Source: Gammaproteobacteria bacterium (lineage in GTDB: Bacteria; Pseudomonadota; Gammaproteobacteria; Steroidobacterales; Steroidobacteraceae). Taken from it: a DNA stretch of 6,846 bases. The notes under the pieces were generated by a model. That model ran no database searches and was not told where the DNA came from. It saw only the letters and a list, made by a program, of their open reading frames with translations. Shown one piece after another: positions 1 through 5,841 of this stretch. The translations under genes were made by a program, and so were the position numbers. Positions within the stretch are counted from its first letter, which is position 1, and each line of letters opens with the position of its first letter. The stretch is from positions 1 through 6,846 of the forward strand of contig JAQGOE010000372.1 of the NCBI GenBank assembly GCA_028293725.1, read 5' to 3'.

Positions 1-281
1 ATGGCGTCCGGACGGTCGCGCATACAGACAGCTTCGTAGGCAATCATCGTGCGGCCGGTCTGCTCCGCGTGTGTGCCGCTCCCGACCTCGAGGTGATGCG
101 CCGGCTCCGGCAGACGCAGATCCCGGAAGAAAGCGTCCGACATATTTGCGTCGTAGTGCTGTCCGGTGTGCACTATGTGCGGTGTGCACCAGTCTTCTCG
201 TGCGAGGGCGTGATACAACGGCGCGACCTTCATGAAGTTCGGACGCGCCGCGGCGATCAGGTGAATGCGCTTAAGTTGCAA
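1..281 (-). CDS. wecB: UDP-N-acetylglucosamine 2-epimerase (non-hydrolysing), N-terminal part; cut by the left edge
   Basis: Enzymes of this family interconvert UDP-GlcNAc and UDP-ManNAc in the cytoplasm and supply ManNAc-type sugars for surface polysaccharides. Only the first 93 codons are visible; the full protein is usually about 370-380 residues. Seen here: an N-terminal strand and loop IHLIAAARPNFMKVAPLYHAL, the stretch HTGQHYDANMSDAFF, and GSGTHAEQTGRTMIAYE, all typical of the first Rossmann-like domain. The start is taken as TTG at 281-279. It is the only usable start before an in-frame TAG, gives MQLKRIHLIAAARPN, and has an AGAGG ribosome binding site 9 nt upstream. The gene diverges from the bactofilin gene across 234 bp. 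The family call is firm; whether the sugar goes to enterobacterial common antigen, O-antigen or capsule cannot be told. Confidence 0.9.
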   Translation of the reverse strand, partial: MQLKRIHLIAAARPNFMKVAPLYHALAREDWCTPHIVHTGQHYDANMSDAFFRDLRLPEPAHHLEVGSGTHAEQTGRTMIAYEAVCMRDRPDA

Positions 282-515
282 GTGCTATTGCCTCTTGGGG
301 CCGTACGCGCGAAGCTTATCGGATCGTGCGGCTGTAAATGGGCGGCACGGTATCGGACCGCGCCGCGGCTTGGCCTCTGCCGGCCACCGCTCAAGGTAAC
401 GCCCGAACTGACTTGTAGTTTCGACCGTCGGTCACTTGTCTGTCGTTAGAGACACTGGTGACAGGGCGGATCGGTCAGGTAACTTTCACGGTTCTTCACA
501 TGCACGGGGGCCAAC

Positions 516-1040
516 ATGGCGCTTTGGAAAGATACGAACTCAGGACCCGCTTCCGGACCGGCGTCGAGCGCGCCACCACCCCCCAGCCCACCGCCGATGC
601 GTGAGCCGGAGAGGACCAACGTAGCACCCCTGAGTCCCGAGGCCGCTCGTCGCCCCGTGAAGGAGGCACAACGCATTGATATGAAAGAATCCGTCATTGC
701 TTCTGACCTCACGATTGAAGGCAAAATCGTGGGTTCCGGCCACGTGCGCATCGCGGGCCGTTTCAAGGGCGACGTGCAGGTTGACGGCAACGTCACCCTC
801 GACACTGGCGCGCATCTCGAAGGTCTCGTAAAGGCGAGCGTCGTCGTCGTCGGCGGCGAACTCCTGGGCAACATCGAGAACGCCAAGCGCGTCGAGTTGC
901 TCGAGGGCGGCGTCATCAGCGGCGATGTCAAGGCGGGCTCCCTCACGGTTGCCGCCGGGTCTCGCATGCGCGGCCAGGTGGAGTTCGGCTGGGACGACAC
1001 CCGCACCAAGTCGGAGACCAAGGGATTCGGTAACGCATGA
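516..1040 (+). CDS. Bactofilin family protein (polymer-forming cytoskeletal protein)
   Basis: Bactofilins polymerise without nucleotide into filaments or membrane-attached patches, and act in cell shape, stalks, polarity or placement of envelope enzymes. The 174-residue protein has three parts. A short N-terminus (MALWK) could serve as a membrane-contact peptide. A disordered Pro/Ala/Ser-rich stretch follows at about 10-48, including APPPPSPPP. The bactofilin core, a right-handed beta-helix, runs from about 58 to 158. It shows the repeating pattern of short hydrophobic strands and Gly turns (IASDLTIEGKIVGSGHVRIA, then VDGNVTL, VVVVGGELLGNI, VELLEGGVISGDV, LTVAAGSRMRGQVEFG). A charged tail ends it. 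The ATG at 516 has a GGGGG stretch 5 nt upstream. The next gene overlaps the stop by 4 nt, so the two are almost certainly co-translated. Confidence 0.95.
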   Translation: MALWKDTNSGPASGPASSAPPPPSPPPMREPERTNVAPLSPEAARRPVKEAQRIDMKESVIASDLTIEGKIVGSGHVRIAGRFKGDVQVDGNVTLDTGAHLEGLVKASVVVVGGELLGNIENAKRVELLEGGVISGDVKAGSLTVAAGSRMRGQVEFGWDDTRTKSETKGFGNA

Positions 1041-1549
1041 ATGTAGCCTCTCGCCCGGTCGTACCGGGCAAGACGCGTACGTGTCCGCACTGCAAGGCTA
1101 CGATCCTCGAAAGCCTGAGTATCTGTCCGGGCTGCCTGCACCACCTGCGCTTTGACTCGGAAGCAGCGAAGCGCCAGGTGGCGGCAACGTCGGCGCTACG
1201 GGTGGAGGGGCTGATCCGTCATCCCCCCCTCGAGGAGCCTTGGGAATACTTCGTCACCATCGCGATTCGTAACGATCGCGGCGAAGAGGTGGCACGGCAG
1301 GTGGTGAATGTCGGCGCGCTGCAGGGCGCCGAGAAACGCACGTTCACCCTGTCGGTCGAAATGCTGCCGCCCCAGGCGCCCCCCGATCCCAACTCCAGGA
1401 CCAACACCGGGACTACCGGGACGAACCCTATGTTGAAGCCGGGCGTGCCGCCGCAACCCCCGGGCAAACAGTCCCCCGCCCAGATGGCCGGCCTCAAGCC
1501 GCCTGTTCCGGGTCAGAGACCGCCCCCGCCGGGCGGCAAGAAGCACTGA
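1037..1549 (+). CDS. Zinc-ribbon protein with proline-rich C-terminal tail, co-translated with bactofilin
   Basis: I do not recognise a named family. The 170-residue protein begins with a short zinc ribbon: CPHC at residues 16-19 and CPGC at 30-33, four cysteines expected to bind one Zn. A middle region (about 50-112) alternates hydrophobic and polar residues and looks like a small beta domain (for example EPWEYFVTIAIRND, and RTFTLSVEML). From about 114 the tail is low-complexity, rich in Pro, Gly, Asn, Thr and Gln, and ends PPPPGGKKH. It has no signal peptide or membrane segment, so it is likely cytoplasmic. Its ATG overlaps the bactofilin TGA (ATGA), which suggests translational coupling and a shared job, perhaps as an adaptor or regulator of the filament (inference). 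Its stop directly abuts the stop of the opposing ModE-like gene. Confidence 0.85.
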   Translation: MNVASRPVVPGKTRTCPHCKATILESLSICPGCLHHLRFDSEAAKRQVAATSALRVEGLIRHPPLEEPWEYFVTIAIRNDRGEEVARQVVNVGALQGAEKRTFTLSVEMLPPQAPPDPNSRTNTGTTGTNPMLKPGVPPQPPGKQSPAQMAGLKPPVPGQRPPPPGGKKH

Positions 1550-1966
1550 TCAGTCGTGTTCTGGCGCGCCCGCTGCCGAGCGGGCGAGTCGCTTGCGGCG
1601 CGCACTCGGGGCCTCACCGGCCACGGCGGCGACCGCCTTGGAGGCGATGGACTCCAACTCCTGTTGTGCCGCGGATTCGATAGCCTGTGCCGCCGCGCGA
1701 TAAGACCGGATGATTTCCAGCCCGAAGGGCGTGAGGGTCACACCGCCGCCGCCCTGTCCGCCGATGCTGGCGGTGGAGGCGGGCTCACTGAAGGAGCGGT
1801 TCAGGCCATCCAACAGCAGCCACGCGCGGCGGTAGCTCATGCCGAGCGCCTGCGCCGCCTGGCGCAGCGATCCGGTCCGCTGGATGCTTTCCAACAGATC
1901 GATTTTCCCCGGCCCGAGTGAGCAGGCCGCGGTGAAGTCCACGCGAAAACGTACCATCGGTTTCAT
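1550..1966 (-). CDS. ModE-like winged-helix transcriptional regulator, single DNA-binding domain
   Basis: The 138-residue protein matches the N-terminal DNA-binding domain of ModE (a LysR-type winged helix). GKIDLLESIQRTGSLRQAAQ followed by ALGMSYRRAWLLLDGLN (about 20-56) is the helix-turn-helix. GGQGGGG (69-75) followed by VTLTPFG is the characteristic glycine-rich wing. After about 100 there is only an Ala-rich, basic tail (SARRKRLARSAAG). The two molybdate-binding Mop/TOBE domains of E. coli ModE (about 262 residues) are absent, so this protein cannot sense molybdate in the known way. ATG at 1966 is used; ATG at 1957 is an alternative, and neither has a clear ribosome binding site. It diverges from the modA gene across 132 bp, which strongly suggests that it controls modA and perhaps itself. 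The 3' end abuts the zinc-ribbon gene with no spacing. Confidence 0.88.
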   Translation of the reverse strand: MKPMVRFRVDFTAACSLGPGKIDLLESIQRTGSLRQAAQALGMSYRRAWLLLDGLNRSFSEPASTASIGGQGGGGVTLTPFGLEIIRSYRAAAQAIESAAQQELESIASKAVAAVAGEAPSARRKRLARSAAGAPEHD

Positions 1967-2035
1967 GACAGTAAGGATACTGCAATGAGGCCATAGCCGG
2001 TGCTGCGCGGCCGGCGGCCGGTTGCATTCGGAGTG

Positions 2036-2061
2036 GATTGCGGGTATCGGTATACCCAATC
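2036..2061. promoter_or_regulatory. Imperfect palindrome in the modE-like/modA divergent region, candidate operator
   Basis: Two arms pair around a 4-nt centre: GATT-gc-GGGTAT (2036-2047), CGGT (2048-2051), ATACCC-AATC (2052-2061). The inner six base pairs are perfect and the outer four pair across a 2-nt bulge. The element lies 38-63 bp upstream of the modA ATG, in a region shared by two divergent genes, where an operator for the neighbouring regulator is expected. It overlaps the ModE-box-like element at 2046-2073. The palindrome is seen directly; the operator role is inferred. Confidence 0.5.
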
Positions 2062-2073
2062 GAATACTGCGAC
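2046..2073 (+). promoter_or_regulatory. Possible ModE-box-like element upstream of modA
   Basis: The E. coli ModE consensus, as I recall it, is ATCGNTATATA, six free bases, then TATATANCGAT. Here the left half is ATCGGTATACC (2046-2056), matching 8 of 10 specified bases. The spacer is exactly 6 nt. The right half is AATACTGCGAC (2063-2073), matching about 6 of 11. The left half is convincing and the right half weak. A loose promoter (TTGCGG at 2038-2043, AATACT at 2063-2068, 19-nt spacing) would place this element across the polymerase site, consistent with repression of modA. Confidence 0.4.
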
Positions 2074-2098
2074 GCGGCAGCATAAGTTGAGGCGGAAC

Positions 2099-2887
2099 AT
2101 GACGAAACGAGGGGTCCTGCGAAGCTTGCTGGCGTGGGTTTTCATTCTGGCCAGCGCCACCGGAGCCTCTGTGGCGGCCGCGGCCGATGCAGGGAAAACC
2201 GTACTGGTATTTGGCGCCGCATCCCTCACAGACGTGCTCGATGAGCTGGGCCATGCCTTTACCGCCCAATCCCAGATCGAGGTGAAATCGTCGCTCGCCG
2301 CGAGCTCGGTACTCGCCAAGCAGATCGAGGCGGGCGCGCCGGCGGATCTGTTTTTTTCCGCCGACCTCGACTGGATGGACTATCTCCAGCAGCGCAATCT
2401 CCTGCGCCCGGGCTCGCGTCATGACGTCGTGCTCAACCGCTTGGTGCTCATCGCGCCGGCAGATAGCAAGATCAGCCTGAAGATCGCTCCGGGGTTCGGA
2501 CTGCTGAAGGCGCTGGGCGACGGGAAACTCGCCACGGGCGATCCCGACTCGGTGCCGGTCGGCAAATATGCCCACGCCGCTCTGGAGAAGCTCGGTGTGT
2601 GGGATGGCGTGTCGAGCCGCATCGTGCGTGCCGAAAACGTCCGGGCCGCGCTCGCGTTCGTGGCTCGCGGCGAGGCGCCGCTCGGCATCGTGTATCGCAC
2701 GGATGCGCTCGCTGAGAAACGGGTGCGGATCGTCGATGTGTTTCCGGAGGACAGCCATCCTCCCGTGACCTATCCCATCGCCTTGACGAAGGGGGCCAGC
2801 CCGGAAGCCCAGCGATTCGAAGACTTCGTCACCAGTGCCGCGGCCAAGCCGATTTTCCTGAAGTTCGGATTCCAACCGACGCACTGA
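2099..2887 (+). CDS. modA: Molybdate ABC transporter periplasmic substrate-binding protein (ModA)
   Basis: ModA captures molybdate (and usually tungstate) in the periplasm for import. The 262-residue precursor has a Sec signal peptide: basic MTKRGVLR, a hydrophobic core, and cleavage near A28-A29. The mature part carries the family landmarks: FGAASLTDVLDEL (S42 as a likely ligand), SSLAASSVLAKQ (S69/S70), IEAGAPADLFFSADLDWMDY, GDPDSVPVGKYA, AENVRAALAFVARGEAPLGIVY (Y199) and a VTYPIALTKGA end. These cover the Ser, Val and Tyr oxyanion contacts known in E. coli ModA. The residue equivalent to Ala125 appears to be Val (VPV instead of VPA), a backbone contact that should tolerate the change. The ATG at 2099 has GAGG 6 nt upstream; a longer in-frame opening back to 2000 would bury the signal peptide. 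No modB or modC follows in this window. Confidence 0.95.
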   Translation: MTKRGVLRSLLAWVFILASATGASVAAAADAGKTVLVFGAASLTDVLDELGHAFTAQSQIEVKSSLAASSVLAKQIEAGAPADLFFSADLDWMDYLQQRNLLRPGSRHDVVLNRLVLIAPADSKISLKIAPGFGLLKALGDGKLATGDPDSVPVGKYAHAALEKLGVWDGVSSRIVRAENVRAALAFVARGEAPLGIVYRTDALAEKRVRIVDVFPEDSHPPVTYPIALTKGASPEAQRFEDFVTSAAAKPIFLKFGFQPTH

Positions 2888-2908
2888 TCGCACCCCGTCG
2901 CGGTGAAG

Positions 2909-2926
2909 GCGGAGGTTTTCCTCCGC
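2909..2926. terminator. Hairpin after modA, possible transcription terminator without a T-tract
   Basis: A perfect stem of 7 bp, GCGGAGG (2909-2915) and CCTCCGC (2920-2926), encloses a TTTT loop, 22 nt after the modA stop. No run of T follows on either strand, so it is not a standard intrinsic terminator. It may still slow polymerase, protect the modA mRNA 3' end, or act with Rho. Confidence 0.45.
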
Positions 2927-2927
2927 T

Positions 2928-2939
2928 CGAGCGCGCTCG
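2928..2939. repeat. 12-bp perfect palindrome CGAGCGCGCTCG in the modA-ABC gap
   Basis: CGAGCGCGCTCG is a perfect self-complementary 12-mer lying 1 nt after the hairpin at 2909-2926. In GC-rich DNA such a sequence can occur by chance. Together the two inverted repeats make the centre of the modA-ABC gap highly structured and may help separate the two transcripts. Confidence 0.4.
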
Positions 2940-3018
2940 CGCATCCGGGCGGCCTGATGTACCCTGCGCGGCCCGCCGGCAGCGAGTCCATGCCGGCTCC
3001 CAAAACTTTCACCCCGAC

Positions 3019-4947
3019 ATGGACGCGAGTACCGAATTTCAGCGCGCGCCGGCCGCACCAGCATTGCCGGCGACGACGTTTCGTTTCATCTGCTACTTCA
3101 TCGCACGCTACCGCTGGTGGTATCTCGCGATGGTGGTGTTCGAGACGATCAACTCGACCTGCGGCATTCTGATTCCCTACGCGACCGGGCAGGTCATCAA
3201 GGCCGTCACACAGGCGCACGAGCATTCGCTCGTGCTCGTGCAGAGTCTGCGCGGGCCGTTGTGGTTGTTTATCGGCTTGAGTATCGGCGAGGTGATCTTC
3301 AGCCGGGCCGGCGGCCGGTGTCAGATCGTACTCGGGCCGCGCCAGCGGCAGACGGTGACGCGTGCACTCTATTCATACCTGCAGAATCACTCGCACCGCT
3401 ACCTGAGCAATGATTTCGCCGGATCGCTGGCGCATCGGATCAGCGAGACTTCCCTCGGCGTATCGCAGACGCTGTGGACCGTAATCTTCGATTTCTGGCC
3501 GATGGCCATCGTGTTTGGTGTTGCCATTGGCATCCTCGGCAATGCCTATCGGGGCCTTGCCGAGCTGGTTGGAATCTGGTCGATCTGTTTTGTCGCCGTC
3601 TCGTTCTGGCTCGCCATGCGAGCCCGTCCATATGCGGTGGCCGCGGCCGCGGCCCGCAGCGAGACCACCGGCAAGGTCGTGGATGCGGTGACGAATCTCA
3701 CCAGCACCCGGTTGTTCGCGCGCCTCGGCTTCGAGCGGGAGTATCTCGATGGCCAACTTCGCAAGGAGTTACGCGCGGTACGGCAGTCGAATGGCTACTC
3801 GGAGCGGGTGCGCTGGTTCCAGTACGTCGCCGCGGCGATTCTGAAGATCGCAATTCTGTACTACTCGCTGCAACTGTGGGGTAGCGGCAAGATCACGGTC
3901 GCGGAGTTCGTCGTCGCATGTACGACCGCGCTCCTGATTATCAACGAGGCGCGCAACCTGAGCCGGCGTTTTCTCGAGTTTTTCGAGTACATCGGCAACG
4001 TCGCCAACGGCGTTTACATCATCATCAAGCCGCATGAGATCGTCGATCTTCCCGACGCGGTGACTGCGACGATCGATCGCGGTCGTATCGAATTCCAGAA
4101 CGTCTCGTTCGGCTACACCGCGGAGCAGCCGATTTTCCGCGATCTGAATGTAGTGATTCCGGCCGGGCAACGTGTCGGCCTGGTCGGGTTCTCGGGATCG
4201 GGGAAGTCCACGTTCGTGAGCCTCATCCTGCGGCTGTACGATGTGTATGGCGGCCGTATTCTCATCGATGGCACCGATATCCGCGCCATGACGCAGGAGT
4301 CGTTACACCGCCAGTTGAGTCTGATTCCGCAGGATCCCAACCTGTTTCATCGTAGCCTGATGGAGAATATCCGCTACGGGCGCCTGGATGCGACCGAGGA
4401 GGAAGTGATCGACGCGGCGCGCAAGGCGCACGCCCACGACTTCGTCATGCAGATCAAGGACAAGTACGATTCCCTGGTGGGCGAGCGCGGCGTGAAACTC
4501 TCCGGCGGCCAGCGCCAGCGGATCGCCATTGCGCGTGTGGTCGTGAAGAATGCGCCGATCCTGATTCTCGATGAGGCGACCTCCAGTCTCGACTCCATCA
4601 CCGAGCAGGCCATCCAGGAGACGCTCGAAGAGGTCATGAAAGGCAAGACCGTCATCGTTGTCGCACATCGGCTCTCGACCATCGCGCATCTCGATCGCAT
4701 TCTCGTGTTCGATCAGGGTCGCGTGGTGGAGGACGGCTCGCATGCCGAGTTGCTCGCGCTTAACGGCTCCTATCAGAGGCTCTGGAGCCGTCAGGCTGGC
4801 GGCTTTGTACTCGACGACGGCGCCACTGGGGAAGTGGAGCGGGCCGCGGATGTTGAAGATGACGCGTCTGTTGATCCGCAGGAAACGCCGGAAGAGGTCA
4901 TTGGCCACGACCGTAATCCCAAGAGACGGCCAGTGCGGGAGAGGTGA
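3019..4947 (+). CDS. ABC transporter, fused permease and ATPase (exporter type, MsbA/ABCB-like half transporter)
   Basis: The 642-residue protein has six predicted membrane helices (roughly 34-56, 77-100, 151-174, 182-203, 269-290, 292-314) followed by an ATPase domain at about 352-590. It would work as a homodimer in the inner membrane. All ATPase motifs are intact: A-loop Y366, Walker A GFSGSGKST (390-398), Q-loop Q438, signature LSGGQ (494-498), Walker B ILILD (514-518) with catalytic E519, D-loop SLD (523-525) and H-loop H550. After about 595 there is an acidic stretch and then a basic end (NPKRRPVRER), a tail not needed for the core fold. The substrate cannot be read from the sequence; lipids, peptides or drugs are all possible. 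ATG at 3019 is the first in frame and has no visible ribosome binding site. Although downstream of modA, it is not the missing ModBC importer, which would use separate short subunits. Confidence 0.95.
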   Translation: MDASTEFQRAPAAPALPATTFRFICYFIARYRWWYLAMVVFETINSTCGILIPYATGQVIKAVTQAHEHSLVLVQSLRGPLWLFIGLSIGEVIFSRAGGRCQIVLGPRQRQTVTRALYSYLQNHSHRYLSNDFAGSLAHRISETSLGVSQTLWTVIFDFWPMAIVFGVAIGILGNAYRGLAELVGIWSICFVAVSFWLAMRARPYAVAAAAARSETTGKVVDAVTNLTSTRLFARLGFEREYLDGQLRKELRAVRQSNGYSERVRWFQYVAAAILKIAILYYSLQLWGSGKITVAEFVVACTTALLIINEARNLSRRFLEFFEYIGNVANGVYIIIKPHEIVDLPDAVTATIDRGRIEFQNVSFGYTAEQPIFRDLNVVIPAGQRVGLVGFSGSGKSTFVSLILRLYDVYGGRILIDGTDIRAMTQESLHRQLSLIPQDPNLFHRSLMENIRYGRLDATEEEVIDAARKAHAHDFVMQIKDKYDSLVGERGVKLSGGQRQRIAIARVVVKNAPILILDEATSSLDSITEQAIQETLEEVMKGKTVIVVAHRLSTIAHLDRILVFDQGRVVEDGSHAELLALNGSYQRLWSRQAGGFVLDDGATGEVERAADVEDDASVDPQETPEEVIGHDRNPKRRPVRER

Positions 4948-4950
4948 GAC

Positions 4951-5742
4951 TCACACCGATCGAGCTTCCAACTCGCGCAACACACGCTCAGTCGTGTCGA
5001 TGGGACATAACAGTACGCACTTGGTAAGCGCATCGGCGGTGACGGCGTCCTTGGCGACGACGGCGGCATACCGGAGGCTCGTAGTCGGGCCAACACGGCT
5101 GTAATAACCCTGATGCTCCGCGGGCCATTCGACGGCGTCGAGATCACTCACGGCGAGGGCTGCGTTGGCGAGGTCGATGGGTCGAAAGTACGCGCGTGTG
5201 CCCGCTCCTCTTCTTAGCAGGATGGTTTCCTGGCGGTCGCCGAACACCCGCAGGTCGCCGCCGGCATTCACCAGCCCCGAGGTACAGCCTAGGCTGCTCA
5301 ATTTCTCGATGGCCTGGTCAATGGCGTGTCCTTTGGCGATCCCTCCCAGGTCCACTTGCACGGGTGCGTGGCAGATTAATAGCGACCCCGTCGAGCTGAT
5401 CTCCAGGTCCTGTAGGCGTCCGGCGTGACTGGGAAGGCAGGGATCGAAGATGCCATCCGTCAGCCGGTGCAGCCGCTGTGCAAGCTTGAGTAGCTGCCAG
5501 GTATCCGGTTGCACCTCGATCGGGGTATCGAGGGGCGCCGCATTGATTCGGGCGAGATCGCTTCCCGCGCGCGTCGGGTGCATCCGTGCTTCGACTGCGC
5601 TGATGGCGGCGTAGGCGGCATCGATAGCTTGGGCCGTTTCGTCCGAGACCTGGTCGTCTGGGCCGGCCGCGCCCGTCGCCTCGATGGCAACCCAGGTGCC
5701 CAGGGCAATTCGTAAACGTTTCGAGGGGAATGGGTGGCGCAT
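4951..5742 (-). CDS. apbE: ApbE family FAD:protein FMN transferase
   Basis: ApbE proteins split FAD and attach FMN by a phosphoester bond to a Thr or Ser in target proteins, using Mg. The 263-residue protein shows the family motifs: LGTWVAIEA (14-22), an ARMHPTRAGSDLARIN segment (52-67), TDGIFDPCL (95-103), VDLGGIAKGHAID (130-142), LVNAGGDLRVFG (157-168), and a C-terminal DAVTADALTK in the place of the Mg-binding ADAL segment. The family is often 300-350 residues. This one is short because it lacks the N-terminal lipoprotein or Sec signal of E. coli ApbE; an in-frame TGA lies only 12 codons upstream of ATG 5742, so none has been missed. It diverges from its probable substrate gene, and its promoter is overlapped by a Fur box. 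Its stop lies 3 bp from that of the convergent ABC gene. Confidence 0.95.
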   Translation of the reverse strand: MRHPFPSKRLRIALGTWVAIEATGAAGPDDQVSDETAQAIDAAYAAISAVEARMHPTRAGSDLARINAAPLDTPIEVQPDTWQLLKLAQRLHRLTDGIFDPCLPSHAGRLQDLEISSTGSLLICHAPVQVDLGGIAKGHAIDQAIEKLSSLGCTSGLVNAGGDLRVFGDRQETILLRRGAGTRAYFRPIDLANAALAVSDLDAVEWPAEHQGYYSRVGPTTSLRYAAVVAKDAVTADALTKCVLLCPIDTTERVLRELEARSV

Positions 5743-5767
5743 CAGACCGAAGGTCGTTATGCTCCTG

Positions 5768-5786
5768 ATTAAGAATCATTCGCATT
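5768..5786. promoter_or_regulatory. Fur box between apbE and the FMN-binding protein gene
   Basis: The 19-mer ATTAAGAATCATTCGCATT matches the Pseudomonas-type Fur site AATGAGAATCATTCTCATT at 16 of 19 positions, with the central inverted repeat GAAT-c-ATTC (5773-5781) intact. It matches the 19-bp E. coli consensus less well (11/19). It lies between two divergent genes and overlaps the -10 and spacer of the apbE promoter, where Fur-Fe(II) would block transcription. The match is seen directly; iron control is inferred from known Fur behaviour. Confidence 0.7.
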
Positions 5787-5797
5787 CGTATTGTCAA
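5768..5797 (-). promoter_or_regulatory. Sigma-70 type promoter for apbE
   Basis: Read on the minus strand, a perfect -35 TTGACA (5797-5792) is followed after 18 nt by CTTAAT (5773-5768), which matches TATAAT at 4 of 6. Transcription would start near 5761, leaving a leader of only about 18 nt before ATG 5742. The AGGAG at 5766-5762 would then sit at or before the transcript start and is unlikely to be the ribosome binding site. The Fur box covers the -10 and part of the spacer. Confidence 0.65.
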
Positions 5798-5841
5798 ATG
5801 GAATCCTCTCGTTGCGCGCGTGATCGGGCTGGAGCGTTGTT

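Noticed and set aside
423..433. Short inverted repeat GACCGTCGGTC upstream of the bactofilin gene
   Set aside because: Five-base arms in GC-rich DNA are expected by chance, and no promoter element beside it supports an operator.
69..449. 126-codon plus-strand open frame at the left end
   Set aside because: It lies opposite the WecB coding sequence, which has clear family motifs, and then runs into the divergent intergenic region; its protein has no recognisable features.
446..1144. 232-codon minus-strand open frame opposite the bactofilin gene
   Set aside because: The plus strand holds an unmistakable bactofilin over the same bases; the minus frame shows no domain and has no context.
1967..2098. 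A Moco-type riboswitch upstream of modA
   Set aside because: The region is only 132 bp, and I could not find the conserved blocks of that RNA; the symmetrical elements fit a protein operator better.
1967..3064. Upstream extension of the ModE-like reading frame on the minus strand (504 codons in total), crossing modA
   Set aside because: Only its last 138 codons look like a real protein. The rest is antisense to the well-supported modA gene and has the Arg-rich composition of an accidental GC-rich frame.
3019..4947. The ABC gene as the missing molybdate permease/ATPase
   Set aside because: It fuses six helices and an ATPase in one chain with exporter motifs. ModB and ModC are separate short proteins, and ModC has a C-terminal Mop domain that is absent here.
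5789..5794. TATTGT as a -10 for the rightward FMN-binding gene
   Set aside because: It matches 4 of 6, but no acceptable -35 lies 16-18 nt upstream, so the rightward promoter is left uncalled.
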